From Stagnimonas aquatica (lineage in GTDB: Bacteria; Pseudomonadota; Gammaproteobacteria; Nevskiales; Nevskiaceae): a stretch of DNA of 64,000 nt. Below, one piece after another: positions 35,843 to 45,368 of the stretch. Each line of letters opens with the position of its first letter. Position 1 is the first letter of the stretch. The notes beneath the pieces are model-generated. The model was not told the DNA's origin. It ran no database searches and was given only the letters and a program-made list of their open reading frames with translations. A program made the translations under genes and the position numbers. The DNA is taken from assembly GCF_003730135.1 (NCBI RefSeq), contig NZ_RJVO01000006.1, positions 178,615-242,614 of the forward strand, written 5' to 3'.

Positions 35843-36676
35843 TTAGGGCTTGCCCTGGGGCGGCACCAACTGCTGCGCATCCACCCGCGACTCGAACCAG
35901 TTGACCCGCCAGTCGAGGTGGGCGCCGGTGACGCGGCCGGTCTTGCCGATCAGGGCGATCTTCTCGCCGCGCTTCACCGGCTGGCCTTCCTTCACCAGGA
36001 TCTTCGACAGGTGCAGGAAGGCGGAGGAGACGCCGTAGCCGTGGTCGAGGTAGAGGGTGCCGCCGGAGAAGAACATGTCCGGGTTGGCGAGGCTCACCAC
36101 GCCATCGGCCGGCGCCACCACCGGCGCGCCGACCGGGCCGGCGACATCGACGCCGTAGTGCGGCTGCTTGGGCTCGCCGTTGAGGATGCGCTGGCTGCCG
36201 AACACGCCGGTGATCGCGCCCTTGGCCGGCCAGGCGAAGGGCGCGAATACCGAAGCGTAGTCGCTGTCGCGCGCCCTGGCCTTGCGGTTCTGCGCCGCCT
36301 CGGCGGCGATGCGTGCTTCCATCGCCGGCTCGGGATTCACCTGCTTGGGCGGCAGGCCGTTGAGGCGCTGGATCTGGTACTCGCGCTGGGCCACCGGGTA
36401 GCGCGTCAGCCATTCCGGCGCGCCGGGCAGGCGGATGCTCAGACTGGCCTCGGCGGGCTCGTCACGGTCCAGGCCGAACACGAAGCGACCCTCGGGGCTC
36501 AGCCGCAGGCGCCGGCCGTTGAAGTGCACCTCGGCGCCGGGCGTGGTCTGCCCGAACAGCAGGCTGCCCTGGCGCCACTCGCCCTTGAGGCTCAGCGGCG
36601 GCGTGGCGTCCTGCGCGCTGGCGCCGCTGGCAGCGGCCAGCAGCGCCAGGCACAGCAGGACGAGCCGCGCCCGCAT
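35843..36676 (-). CDS. M23-family metallopeptidase (LytM-like)
   Basis: 277 residues. The signal peptide is cleaved near ASA-Q (residue 21). An N-terminal beta domain (about 30-110) with LLFGQTTPGAEVHFNGRRL precedes the M23 domain in the last 130 residues. The first zinc motif is HYGVD (HxxxD), and the conserved AFLHLS follows. The last motif reads GAHLDW where most family members have HLH, so the second His is Asp. Such enzymes cut peptidoglycan cross-links or activate amidases in the periplasm. It starts at the thrS stop (TGATG overlap). Confidence 0.85.
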   Translation of the reverse strand: MRARLVLLCLALLAAASGASAQDATPPLSLKGEWRQGSLLFGQTTPGAEVHFNGRRLRLSPEGRFVFGLDRDEPAEASLSIRLPGAPEWLTRYPVAQREYQIQRLNGLPPKQVNPEPAMEARIAAEAAQNRKARARDSDYASVFAPFAWPAKGAITGVFGSQRILNGEPKQPHYGVDVAGPVGAPVVAPADGVVSLANPDMFFSGGTLYLDHGYGVSSAFLHLSKILVKEGQPVKRGEKIALIGKTGRVTGAHLDWRVNWFESRVDAQQLVPPQGKP

Positions 36677-38586
36677 CAGGCCTGCGGACCGGCGAGCTTG
36701 GCGACCGCCTCGGCCAGACTCAGGGTCTCCTGCGCCTCGCTGCCCAGGCGACGCAGGGTGACGGTCTTCTGCTCCGCCTCCTTGCGGCCAACCACGGCGA
36801 TCACCGGCACCTTCTGCACGCTGTGTTCGCGGATCTTGTAGGTGATCTTCTCGTTGGAAAGATCGGCCTCGGCGCGGACGCCGGCCTCGCGTAGCGCCTC
36901 GCAGACCTCGCTGGCGTAGCCGTCGGCATCGCTGACGATGGGTGCCACCACCACCTGCACCGGCGACAGCCAGTAGGGCAGCACGCCGGCATGGTGCTCG
37001 ATGAGGATGCCGATGAAGCGCTCCATGGAGCCGACGATGGCCCGGTGCAGCATCACCGGATGCTTGCGCTGCGAGTGTTCGTCCACGTACTCGGCGCCCA
37101 GGCGCTCCGGCATCATGAAGTCCACCTGCATGGTGCCCACCTGCCAGGCGCGGCCGATGGAGTCCTTGAGGTGGTACTCGATCTTCGGGCCGTAGAAGGC
37201 GCCCTCGCCGGGCAGCTCGGTCCACTCGACGCCCGCGCTGCGCAGCGCGGCGCGCAGCGCCTCCTCGGCACGATCCCAGGTGTCGTCGCTGCCGAGACGC
37301 TTCTCGGGGCGCAGGGCGATCTTGATCGCCAGATCGGTGAACCCGAAGTCCGAGTACACCCGCATGGCCTGGCGGTGGAAGGCGGTGACTTCCGACTCCA
37401 CCTGCGCCTCGGTGCAGAAGATGTGGCCGTCGTCCTGGGTGAAGGCGCGCACCCGCATGATGCCGTGCAGCGCGCCCGAGGGCTCGTTGCGATGGCAGCC
37501 GCCGAACTCGGCGTAGCGGATCGGCAGCTCGCGGTAGCTGCGCAGGCCGGCGTTGAATATCTGCACATGGCCGGGGCAGTTCATGGGCTTCACCGCGTAG
37601 GTCCGCTTCTCGGACTCGGTGAAGAACATGTTTTCCTTGTAGTTGTCCCAGTGGCCGGACTTCTTCCACAGCGACACGTCCATGATCTGCGGCCCACGTA
37701 CTTCCTGGTAGCCGCTCTTGCGGTAGACGCCGCGCACGTACTGCTCCACCGCCTGCCAGATCGCCCAGCCCTTGGGGTGCCAGAACACCATGCCCGGCGC
37801 TTCTTCCTGCTGATGGAACAGGTCGAGCGCGCGCGCCAGCTTGCGGTGGTCGCGCTTCTCGGCCTCCTCGACCTGCTTTTGGTAGGCCTTGAGGTCGTCC
37901 TCATTGGCGAAGCAGATGCCGTAGATGCGCTGCAACTGCGCGTTGTTGGCATCGCCGCGCCAGTAGGCGCCGGACACCTTGGTGAGCTTGAAGGCGGTGC
38001 CGAGGCCGGCGGTGGAGGGCATGTGCGGGCCCACGCACATGTCCAGCCAGTTGTCGCCCTGCTTGTAGATGCTGATCTCGGCATCGGCGGCGATGCCTTC
38101 GCGGATCCACTCGGCCTTGAACTTCTCGCCGGCGGCCTCGAAGTGGGCGATAGCCTTGTCGTGGCTCCACACCTCGCGGCTGATCGGCAGGTTGCGCTTG
38201 ACGATCTCGCGCATCTTCTGCTCGATCTTCTCGAGGTCGGCATCGCTGAAGGATTCCGCCCGCGCGAAGTCGTAGTAGAAGCCCGAGTCGGTGGACGGCC
38301 CGAAGGTGATCTGGGTGCCGGGGAACAGCTCCTGCACCGCCTGCGCCAGCACATGGGCGCCGTCGTGACGGATCACTTCCAGCGCTTCCGGCTTGTCGCG
38401 GGTGACCAGTTCGAGCTTCGCGTCCTCGTGGATCGGACGGGTCAGATCCCAGAGCTGGCCGTTGATCTTGGCGACCACGCACTTCTTGGCGAGTCCGGGG
38501 GAAATGCCCTGGGCGATGGCCAGGGCGGTGATACCGGCGTCGAAGGGCTTCTTCGCGCCGTCGGGAAAGGTGATTTCGATGGACAT
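36676..38586 (-). CDS. thrS: Threonyl-tRNA synthetase
   Basis: 636 residues, full length. The TGS domain (residues 1-62, [11 protein letters not shown]), the editing SAD domain ([11 protein letters not shown]) and the class II core with the zinc Cys in MNCPGHV and motif [19 protein letters not shown] are intact; the anticodon-binding domain ends the protein. It charges tRNA-Thr in the cytoplasm. The usual downstream infC-rpmI-rplT cluster is absent; an M23 peptidase follows. gltX lies upstream on the same strand after 39 bases. ATG 38586 is preferred to an ATG three codons upstream by homology. Confidence 0.97.
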   Translation of the reverse strand: MSIEITFPDGAKKPFDAGITALAIAQGISPGLAKKCVVAKINGQLWDLTRPIHEDAKLELVTRDKPEALEVIRHDGAHVLAQAVQELFPGTQITFGPSTDSGFYYDFARAESFSDADLEKIEQKMREIVKRNLPISREVWSHDKAIAHFEAAGEKFKAEWIREGIAADAEISIYKQGDNWLDMCVGPHMPSTAGLGTAFKLTKVSGAYWRGDANNAQLQRIYGICFANEDDLKAYQKQVEEAEKRDHRKLARALDLFHQQEEAPGMVFWHPKGWAIWQAVEQYVRGVYRKSGYQEVRGPQIMDVSLWKKSGHWDNYKENMFFTESEKRTYAVKPMNCPGHVQIFNAGLRSYRELPIRYAEFGGCHRNEPSGALHGIMRVRAFTQDDGHIFCTEAQVESEVTAFHRQAMRVYSDFGFTDLAIKIALRPEKRLGSDDTWDRAEEALRAALRSAGVEWTELPGEGAFYGPKIEYHLKDSIGRAWQVGTMQVDFMMPERLGAEYVDEHSQRKHPVMLHRAIVGSMERFIGILIEHHAGVLPYWLSPVQVVVAPIVSDADGYASEVCEALREAGVRAEADLSNEKITYKIREHSVQKVPVIAVVGRKEAEQKTVTLRRLGSEAQETLSLAEAVAKLAGPQA

Positions 38587-38625
38587 GGGGACCAACCTCG
38601 TTGTTGCTCTTGATGAGCGCCCGGC

Positions 38626-40053
38626 TCAGGCGGCGGGCGCGGCTTTGGCAGCGTGTGCAGCGGCGGCGGCAAGCCGCGCCAAAGTGGCCGTACGGCCCAG
38701 CAGGAACAAGGTCTGGTCGATGGGCGGCGACACCGCCGCGCCGGACACCGCGACGCGGATCGGCTGAGCGACATCGCCCAGCTTCAGGCCCAGTTTCTCG
38801 GCCACCGCATGCACCACGCCGTGGATGTCGGCGGGCTGCCAATGGGCGAGGCCGGTGAGGCCGTCGATGAGGGCATTGAGCACCGGCGCCGCCTTCGCGG
38901 ACAGGTGCTTGGCGGCGTCCTTCTCGTTGTAGCTGCCGACTTCGGCGTAGAAGAACTTCGACTTCTCCGCCATCTCCAGCAGGGTGCGGCAGCGCTCGCG
39001 CTGCTGCAGGATCACGTCTTCCAGCGCCGGGCCATTGGCCGGGTCGACGCCCTGCCGGCGCAGATGCCAGTCGAACTCCGGCGCGATCACCGCCGGCTCG
39101 GTGACCTTCAGGTACTGGTGGCTGACCCAGTAGGCCTTCTCCATGTCGAAGCGCGCGGGGGCGGCGCTGACGTGGTCGAAGTCGAACTTGGCGATCATCT
39201 CCTCGCGGGTGAACAGCTCCTGGTCGCCGTGGCTCCAGCCCAGGCGCACCAGGTAGTTGAGGATGGCATCGGGCATGAAGCCCATGGCGCGGTACTCCAT
39301 CACTCCCAGCGCGCCGTGGCGCTTGCTGAGCTTGGCGCCGTCGCTGCCGAGGATCATCGACACGTGCGCGTACTTCGGCGGCGTGCCGCCGAGCGCGCGG
39401 ATCATCTGGATCTGACGCGGGGTGTTGTTGACGTGGTCGTCGCCGCGGATCACATGGGTGATGCCCATGTCCATGTCGTCCACCACCACGCAGAAGTTGT
39501 AGGTGGGCACGCCGTCGGCGCGGGCGATGATGAGATCGTCCAGCTCCTCGCTGGCGAACACGATGCGGCCCTTGATGAGGTCGTCCAGCACCACCTCGCC
39601 GTCTTGCGGATTCCTGAACCGCACCACCGGCTTCACCCCGGCCGGCGGCTCCGGCAACACCTTGCCCGGCTCCGGGCGCCAGCGGCCGTCGTAGCGGGGC
39701 TTTTCCTTGCGCGCCTGCTGCTCGGCGCGCATCTGGTCCAGCTCTTCCTTGCTGGCGTAGCAGTGGTAGGCGGTGCCCGCCGCCAGCATGTCCTGGATCA
39801 CCGCCGCGTAGCGGTCGAAGCGCTGGGTCTGGTAGATCTCCTCGAAGTCGCTGTTCAGGCCCAGCCAGGCCATGCCCTCGAAGATCGCATCGACCGCCGC
39901 CTGGGTGCTGCGCTCGCGGTCGGTGTCCTCGATGCGCAGCAGGAACTTGCCCCCGAAGCGCTTGGCGTAGAGGTAGGAGAACAGCGCGGTGCGGGCGCCG
40001 CCGATGTGCAGGAAGCCGGTCGGCGAAGGGGCGAAACGGGTGACGACGGACAT
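38626..40053 (-). CDS. gltX: Glutamyl-tRNA synthetase
   Basis: 475 residues, class I. The HIGH-type motif is in APSPTGFLHIGGART (residues 8-22) and the KMSKS-type motif is KLSKRHG. The zinc site seen in E. coli GluRS is not complete: only one Cys of the CxC pair remains (YHCYASKEEL). It charges tRNA-Glu and possibly tRNA-Gln if no GlnRS exists. The C-terminus is an Ala-rich tail. It is divergent from the pterin synthase-like gene, with 130 bases between. Confidence 0.96.
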   Translation of the reverse strand: MSVVTRFAPSPTGFLHIGGARTALFSYLYAKRFGGKFLLRIEDTDRERSTQAAVDAIFEGMAWLGLNSDFEEIYQTQRFDRYAAVIQDMLAAGTAYHCYASKEELDQMRAEQQARKEKPRYDGRWRPEPGKVLPEPPAGVKPVVRFRNPQDGEVVLDDLIKGRIVFASEELDDLIIARADGVPTYNFCVVVDDMDMGITHVIRGDDHVNNTPRQIQMIRALGGTPPKYAHVSMILGSDGAKLSKRHGALGVMEYRAMGFMPDAILNYLVRLGWSHGDQELFTREEMIAKFDFDHVSAAPARFDMEKAYWVSHQYLKVTEPAVIAPEFDWHLRRQGVDPANGPALEDVILQQRERCRTLLEMAEKSKFFYAEVGSYNEKDAAKHLSAKAAPVLNALIDGLTGLAHWQPADIHGVVHAVAEKLGLKLGDVAQPIRVAVSGAAVSPPIDQTLFLLGRTATLARLAAAAAHAAKAAPAA

Positions 40054-40183
40054 GCGCGGAAGGACTGCGGCGAGCTAGGGGCGCGCAGTTTACCAGCGCT
40101 GGAGGCCGGCCCCGGGGCCGCAAGGCAGGCGGCGAGGCGCCGCCGGGCAGTAAAATGGCGCCCCCCACGCGGCACGCCAGCCC

Positions 40184-41029
40184 ATGACCACCCTCTTCGT
40201 CGAACAGCTCACCGTCATCGACGCCAGCTATCTCTGCCCCCGGCGCGGACTGGTCGGCGAAAGCTGGATCGTCGATCTGGAGCTGGAGGGCGCGCTCGAC
40301 GAGCAGTCGATGGTGCTGGACTTCGGCAGCGTCAAGAAGCAGCTCAAGCGCGCCATCGACGACGGCCCCGACCACACCCTGATCGTGCCCCTGCACTACC
40401 CCGGCCAGCAGACCCGTGCGCTGCCCGACGGCCGTGTGCAGACCCTGTTCATGTCGCAGGCGGGCGGCTACGAGCACTGCGCCCCGGCCTGCGCGCTGAC
40501 CCTGCTGGAGGCGCCGGAGGTGAGCGCCGAGGCCCTGATCGCGCACCTCACTCCGCAACTGGCCGGCATCGTCCCCGCCAATGTCGCCAGCATCCGCCTG
40601 CGCCTGCGCCAGGAACAGATCGACGGCGCCAGCTACCACTACAGCCACGGGCTGTCGAAGCACCAGGGCGCCTGCCAGCGCATCGCCCACGGCCACCGCT
40701 CGCGGCTGGCGATCTTCATCGACGGCGTCCGCGACGCCGGCCTGGAGGCGGCCTGGGCCGAACGCTTCCGCGACATCTACCTGCTCACCGGCCGGCATCT
40801 GCAGCGCGACGACGGCGAGCGCCTAAGCCTGGCCTACCGTGCGCCGGAAGGTCTGTTCGAGCTGGAACTGCCGCGTGCGCGCAGCTATCTGCTCGGCCAG
40901 GACACCGACAGCACCGTGGAGGAAATCGCCGAGCACCTGGCCGGCCAGATCGCCGCCGCGCGCCCCGGCCAGCGGGTGGAAGTACGCGCCTACGAGGGCG
41001 TCATGAAGGGCGCGCTGGCGCGCCGCTGA
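40184..41029 (+). CDS. 6-pyruvoyl-tetrahydropterin synthase-like double T-fold protein
   Basis: 281 residues, about twice the length of QueD. The N-terminal half ([50 protein letters not shown]) is a T-fold unit without the first zinc His. The C-terminal half holds [23 protein letters not shown], with a Cys and an HGH pair resembling the PTPS zinc and catalytic residues, and ends in [10 protein letters not shown] plus ARAYEG-type strands. It may act on a dihydroneopterin triphosphate-like substrate, as in queuosine or folate routes; the true reaction is not certain. Confidence 0.8.
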   Translation: MTTLFVEQLTVIDASYLCPRRGLVGESWIVDLELEGALDEQSMVLDFGSVKKQLKRAIDDGPDHTLIVPLHYPGQQTRALPDGRVQTLFMSQAGGYEHCAPACALTLLEAPEVSAEALIAHLTPQLAGIVPANVASIRLRLRQEQIDGASYHYSHGLSKHQGACQRIAHGHRSRLAIFIDGVRDAGLEAAWAERFRDIYLLTGRHLQRDDGERLSLAYRAPEGLFELELPRARSYLLGQDTDSTVEEIAEHLAGQIAAARPGQRVEVRAYEGVMKGALARR

Positions 41030-41036
41030 GCCTGGC

Positions 41037-41501
41037 TCAGGCCGCGCACTGGCGGCACAGGCCCTGTACCTCGATCACCTGCTTGCGCGGCTTGAAGCCC
41101 AGGCTGCGCGCCTTGGCTTCCAGCAGATCGCCGATGGCGTGGTCGTCCACCTCCTGGGTGGCGCCGCACTGACTGCACACCAGATAGAAACTCTCGTGGG
41201 CCTCAGCGGGGTGGTCGCAGGTGAGGTAGCTGGCGTTGGTCTCCAGCCGGTGGATCAGCCCCTGTTCGAGCAGGAAGTCCAGCGCCCGGTACACCGTCGG
41301 CGGCGCCAGCTTCTTCTTCAGCCGCGTTTCCAGCCGCGCCAGGATGTCGTAGGCCGACAGCGGCGCCTTCTGCTGCAGCAGGAAATCGTAGGTGGCCCTG
41401 CGCATGGTGGTGAAGCGGGCACCGCGGTCCTGGCACAGCGCCTCGGCCTCGGCCAGGCGCTCGGCGCGGCTGTGGCAATGGGCGGTGTGGACATGGGGCA
41501 T
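41037..41501 (-). CDS. zur: Fur-family transcriptional regulator, Zur type
   Basis: 154 residues. It starts with a His-rich stretch ([11 protein letters not shown]), then the Fur winged helix ([35 protein letters not shown]). Two CxxC pairs (Cys109/112 and Cys149/152) form the structural zinc site, and Cys95 in SYLTCDHP plus nearby His residues resemble the Zur regulatory site. It would repress zinc uptake and zinc-sparing genes when zinc is plentiful. It is convergent with the pterin-synthase-like gene and divergent from hisI. Confidence 0.85.
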   Translation of the reverse strand: MPHVHTAHCHSRAERLAEAEALCQDRGARFTTMRRATYDFLLQQKAPLSAYDILARLETRLKKKLAPPTVYRALDFLLEQGLIHRLETNASYLTCDHPAEAHESFYLVCSQCGATQEVDDHAIGDLLEAKARSLGFKPRKQVIEVQGLCRQCAA

Positions 41502-41527
41502 GGCGAGGGCCGACGGCGGGAGACCCG

Positions 41528-41543
41528 GCAATGGTATCCTTGC
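41528..41543. promoter_or_regulatory. Imperfect dyad between zur and hisI
   Basis: The 16 bases GCAATGGTATCCTTGC read the same on both strands at 12 of 16 positions. It is placed centrally in the 99-base divergent region. Only the left half resembles known gammaproteobacterial Zur boxes. Confidence 0.3.
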
Positions 41544-41600
41544 GCCCCTTTTTTCGCCCCCGCCGGGCTTCTCCGGGGGCAGCGCAGCAGCGAGGTCGGT

Positions 41601-42074
41601 ATGAGCGAAGACGTGCGTTTCTTCCAGCGGGTGTCCATCGAGCAGGTCGAGGAAGGCCAGGAGCTGGCGCCGAAGTTCGACGAACACGGCCTGATCGCCT
41701 GCGTGACCACCGCCGCCCACAGCGGCGAGGTGCTGATGCTCGGCTACATGAACGCCGAGGCGCTGAAGAAGACCATCCTCACCGGCGAGGCGCACTACTT
41801 CTCGCGCAGCCGCCAGGTGCTCTGGCACAAGGGCGCCACCAGCGGCCTGGTGCAGAAGGTGGTCGAGATGCGCATCGACGACGACCAGGACGCGGTCTGG
41901 CTGCGGGTGGAAATCCCCGGCGACGCCTCCTGCCACGTCGGCTACCGCTCCTGCTTCTACCGCTCGGTGCCCACCGGCGAGGGCGAGTTGCACGCCCTGA
42001 AGTTCGAGGAAAGCGAGAAGATGTTCGACCCGAAGCAGGTGTACGGCGACGCGCCGAACCCGACCATCCTCTGA
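41601..42074 (+). CDS. hisI: Phosphoribosyl-AMP cyclohydrolase (HisI), single-domain
   Basis: 157 residues without a HisE domain. Family blocks: [35 protein letters not shown] and [11 protein letters not shown]. Two zinc cysteines are present (Cys111, Cys118), but the third, normally in DCD, is Asp94 in RIDDDQDA. The enzyme opens the adenine ring of phosphoribosyl-AMP in histidine synthesis. It is far from any his operon and is divergent from zur, so a zinc-related paralogue is a real possibility. GAGG precedes the ATG. Confidence 0.92.
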   Translation: MSEDVRFFQRVSIEQVEEGQELAPKFDEHGLIACVTTAAHSGEVLMLGYMNAEALKKTILTGEAHYFSRSRQVLWHKGATSGLVQKVVEMRIDDDQDAVWLRVEIPGDASCHVGYRSCFYRSVPTGEGELHALKFEESEKMFDPKQVYGDAPNPTIL

Positions 42075-42075
42075 C

Positions 42076-42243
42076 TCATTCGCGGCCGTTCTTGAGCGGC
42101 GTCGCCTCCAGGGCCGGATCGGGATCGTAATCGCTGTCCTGCCGCTGCTCGTCGCGTGGCGGGACCGCAGGGCGCTTTTTCACCATCGCCGCCTTGCGCT
42201 GCGAGCGCTTGTTGTAGGGGCTGGGCCTGAGGTGGGATCTCAT
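42076..42243 (-). CDS. Small basic hypothetical protein (55 residues)
   Basis: The ATG at 42243 has an excellent ribosome-binding site, GGAGGAA, 6 bases upstream. The N-terminal half is very basic (RSHLRPSPYNKRSQRKAAMVKKRP) in character and the C-terminal half acidic (DEQRQDSDYDPD). The stop is one base past the convergent hisI stop. I do not recognise it. Coding status rests on the ribosome-binding site and composition alone. Confidence 0.45.
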   Translation of the reverse strand: MRSHLRPSPYNKRSQRKAAMVKKRPAVPPRDEQRQDSDYDPDPALEATPLKNGRE

Positions 42244-42340
42244 CGGCGGTTCCTCCGGGGCTGTGGGGCGCCGCCCAGACTGCCCGCGCCTGCCTGAACC
42301 CCAGCCGAACCGCGCCGCTCTCCCCGCCTGCACCCATCGT

Positions 42341-42365
42341 TCCCTCTCCCCGGGTGGGAGAGGGA
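42341..42365. repeat. CT-rich hairpin repeat
   Basis: TCCCTCTCCC at 42341-42350 pairs perfectly with GGGAGAGGGA at 42356-42365 across a CGGGT loop. It resembles the hairpin at 31945-31968 and lies just after the stop of the oxidoreductase gene. Confidence 0.6.
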
Positions 42366-42377
42366 GAAAACAAGCCA

Positions 42378-43964
42378 TCAGTCGCGCAGCATCTCCCGCG
42401 CCGCGTTGTGGCCGGGAATGCCGGTGACGCCACCGCCCGGATGCGCGCCGGAGCCACAGAGGTACAAGCCCGGGATGGGCGTGCGGTAGTTGCCCAGGCC
42501 CAGCAGCGGGCGCGCGCTGAACAGCTGGTTGAGCGTCAGCTTGCCGTGGAAGATGTCGCCGCCGACCAGCCCGAACTTGCGCTCCAGATCCAGCGGCGTG
42601 TGGATCTGCCGGGCGATCAGGCTGGCCTTGAAGTTGGGCGCGGCGCGGTTGACGGTTTCGATCACCGCATCGGCTGCCGCCTCGCGCTCGGCATCCCAGC
42701 TTCGGCCGTCCGGAAGCGCGTAGCGGAAGTGTTGGCAGAACAGGCTGGCGACGTGCTGGCCGGGCGGTGCCAGCGTCGGGTCCACCGTCGAGGGAATCAG
42801 CATCTCGACCACCGGCGCCTGCGCCCAGCCCTGCTCGCGGGCGTCGATGTAGGCGCGCTCCATATACGCCAGCGAGGGCGCCAGGATGATGCCGCTCTGG
42901 TGATGGGGAGACAGCGCCGTCCCCGGCGCGCAGCGGAAGTCCGGCAGCTCGGCGAGCGCCACGTTCATGCGCAGGGTCGCGGATTCGTTCTGGTGGTCGG
43001 CGAAGCGCTGGCTCAGCTCCGGCTCGCGCTGGCTGGCGTCCAGCAACTGGGTGAACAGCAGCTTGGGATGCAGATTGCTCGCCACCCGCGATGCGGTCAG
43101 CACCTCGCCGTTCTCCAGATCGACGCGGAGCTGCCGGCGACCCAGCGACCGCACCCGGTGCACCGCCGCCCCGGTGGACAGCTCCACCCCCAGCAGCCGC
43201 GCTTCCGCCGCCAGCGCCTGGGTGATCGCACCCATGCCACCGAGCGCGTGGCCCCAGACGCCGGATTTGCCGTTGACCTCGCCGAACACGTGGTGCAGCA
43301 GCACATAGGCGCTGCCCGGCGCGTAGGGGCTGGCGAAATTGCCGACGATGCTGTCAAAGCCGAAACAGGCCTTGAGCGGCGCCGACTCGAACCAGCGGTC
43401 GAGCAGCTCGCCGGCGCTGAGCGCGAACATGTCGAGTACGTCGCGCTGGGTGGAAAGCGGCAGATCCTTGAACACCCGAGCAGTCTTCCAGGCGCTGAAC
43501 AGCTCGGCGATGCCGCCGCCGACATTCGGCGGGGTTTGCAGCAGCATCGCCCGCAGTACCTCCGCCACCCGCTCCAGCAGCGCGTAGTAGTCCGGCAACC
43601 GCTCGGCATCGCGCCGCGAATAGCGGGCGACCTCCGCCTGGGTCGCCGCCAGCCCGCCGCCCAGGCGGATGCACTCGCCGGGCATCTCGCCCAGCGGCAG
43701 GAAGTTGGAATACGGCCGCTCGACGATCTTCAGCCCGTGCGCCTCGGCGAGCCGCAGCTCGCGGATGATCTTGGGGTTGAGCAGACTCACCGTGTAGCTG
43801 GCGGTGGAATTGCGGAAGCCGGGCGCGAATTCCTCGGTCACTGCCGCGCCACCCAGCACCTCGCGCCGCTCCAGCACCCTTACTTTCCAGCCGGCCTTGG
43901 CGAGGTAGCAGGCGCAGACCAGGCCGTTGTGGCCACCGCCGAGGATGAGGGCGTCGTAGTGCAT
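42378..43964 (-). CDS. FAD-dependent oxidoreductase, PYROXD2/phytoene desaturase-like
   Basis: 528 residues. The N-terminal dinucleotide motif is ALILGGGHNGLVCACYLAKAG with the acidic strand end in VRVLERRE, then LGGAAVTEE. The C-terminal FAD block is PIPGLYLCGSGAHPGGGVTGIPGHNAAREML. The whole resembles the PYROXD2 branch of the carotenoid desaturase/amine oxidase superfamily. No carotenoid genes are near, so the substrate is unknown. It is cytoplasmic or membrane-associated and stands as a single gene, divergent from the GGDEF gene. Confidence 0.85.
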   Translation of the reverse strand: MHYDALILGGGHNGLVCACYLAKAGWKVRVLERREVLGGAAVTEEFAPGFRNSTASYTVSLLNPKIIRELRLAEAHGLKIVERPYSNFLPLGEMPGECIRLGGGLAATQAEVARYSRRDAERLPDYYALLERVAEVLRAMLLQTPPNVGGGIAELFSAWKTARVFKDLPLSTQRDVLDMFALSAGELLDRWFESAPLKACFGFDSIVGNFASPYAPGSAYVLLHHVFGEVNGKSGVWGHALGGMGAITQALAAEARLLGVELSTGAAVHRVRSLGRRQLRVDLENGEVLTASRVASNLHPKLLFTQLLDASQREPELSQRFADHQNESATLRMNVALAELPDFRCAPGTALSPHHQSGIILAPSLAYMERAYIDAREQGWAQAPVVEMLIPSTVDPTLAPPGQHVASLFCQHFRYALPDGRSWDAEREAAADAVIETVNRAAPNFKASLIARQIHTPLDLERKFGLVGGDIFHGKLTLNQLFSARPLLGLGNYRTPIPGLYLCGSGAHPGGGVTGIPGHNAAREMLRD

Positions 43965-44204
43965 GGCGAGGAATATCCGGGGGAACCCCGGCCGATGCTA
44001 CACATTCCGGGCGCAGCGCCGGCCCTGCCGGTCGCGACCCGCGCCGACGCCAACCACCGGCGGCCTGGCGCGTCTCCCAGATCACGCCCGAAAGCCGGAC
44101 GGACTATGCGGTGCACCGGCCGCTGGCTAACCTGAGCGGACTACTCATCGAACCAGACCGGCGCCCTCCCCGCGCTGGGATCGGTATCGGTGCAAAAACC
44201 CTTC

Positions 44205-45368
44205 ATGAAGAAAAATCTCCCCTCCCTGACCCGGCTGCGCATCCACAACCGCCTGATCGGCCTTTCGGTGCTGATGGGCGCGGGCATCCTGGTATTCCTG
44301 CTGTTCTTCTACCACTCCTTCTCCGGCAGCCTGCAACGCGAAAAGAACACCCAGACCCAATACCTTTCGGAAGTGGGCGTGAAGGTGCTGCAGCACTTCC
44401 AGCAACTGGCGGCCTCTGGCGAGATCAGCGACCAGGACGCGCGCCGGCTGGCGATCGGCGCGTTGCGGCAGGCCACCTACGGCGACAACGGCTACTTCTG
44501 GATCGTCGACAGCGCCGGCACCATGCTCATGCAGCCCTATACCCCGGAGCAGGTGGGCCGTGACTTCAGCGCCTGGACCGACAGCCACGGCAAGCACATC
44601 GTCCGCGAGTTCATTGCCACCGCGAAGAGCGGCGGTGGCTGGGTGTCGTACTACTGGCCCAAGCCGCATGGCCAGGAGCCGTTCGCGAAAGTTTCCTACG
44701 TACTCTATTTCCCGCCCTGGGACTGGGTACTGGGCACCGGCGTCTACCTGGACGACACCCGCGCCAATGTCCACCAGACCATGTTCCAGGCTTCCGGTAT
44801 CCTGCTGGCGCTGTTCGCCGGCTTCGTCGTCGCGATGGTGCTGATCGGCCACTACTTCCTGCGGCAACTGGAAGGCATCGCCATCCGCGACGCGCTCACC
44901 AATCTGCACACCCTGCGCTTCCTGCGCGAGGTCACGCCCTCGATCTTGAGCAAGCAGCAGCGCGACAGCCACCGCCTGCTGGCGGCGATCTTCATCGACA
45001 TCGACCACTTCAAGCGGGTCAACGACAACTACGGCCACGCCAGCGGCGATCAGGTGCTGGTGCGTATCGCCGAGCTGATGATGAGCATGACCCGCGCTGG
45101 CGACTTCTGCGTGCGCTTCGGCGGCGAAGAGTTCGTGTTCATCGGCTTCTTCGACGACCAGGCCGCGATCCTGCAGGTGGCCGAGCGCATCCGTACCGAG
45201 GCCGCCAAGCTGCGCTTCACGCACCGCAAGACCGAATACCAGGTGACCCTGAGCGCCGGCGTCGCCGTCTACCGACCTGGGCAGGAGTCCTTCGACGAAC
45301 TGCTGCAACGCGCCGACCAGAAGATGTACGAGGCCAAGCAGGCGGGGCGCAACCGAGTGGTGATCTAG
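44205..45368 (+). CDS. Diguanylate cyclase with extracellular Cache domain
   Basis: 387 residues from ATG 44205 (a GTG at 44190 is also in frame). Two membrane segments (about 19-37 and 198-217) frame a periplasmic single-Cache-like sensor domain (YGDNGYFWIVDSAGTMLMQP, DWVLGTGVYLDD). The GGDEF domain has an intact active site GGEEF at 306-310 and an I-site RAGD at 297-300, so it should make cyclic di-GMP and be product-inhibited. The ligand is unknown, but small organic acids are common for this Cache type. No EAL domain. Confidence 0.92.
   Translation: MKKNLPSLTRLRIHNRLIGLSVLMGAGILVFLLFFYHSFSGSLQREKNTQTQYLSEVGVKVLQHFQQLAASGEISDQDARRLAIGALRQATYGDNGYFWIVDSAGTMLMQPYTPEQVGRDFSAWTDSHGKHIVREFIATAKSGGGWVSYYWPKPHGQEPFAKVSYVLYFPPWDWVLGTGVYLDDTRANVHQTMFQASGILLALFAGFVVAMVLIGHYFLRQLEGIAIRDALTNLHTLRFLREVTPSILSKQQRDSHRLLAAIFIDIDHFKRVNDNYGHASGDQVLVRIAELMMSMTRAGDFCVRFGGEEFVFIGFFDDQAAILQVAERIRTEAAKLRFTHRKTEYQVTLSAGVAVYRPGQESFDELLQRADQKMYEAKQAGRNRVVI

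Noticed and set aside
41528..41543. Bona fide Zur box
   Set aside because: Only one half resembles the known gammaproteobacterial consensus; kept as a dyad with low confidence, not called a Zur site.
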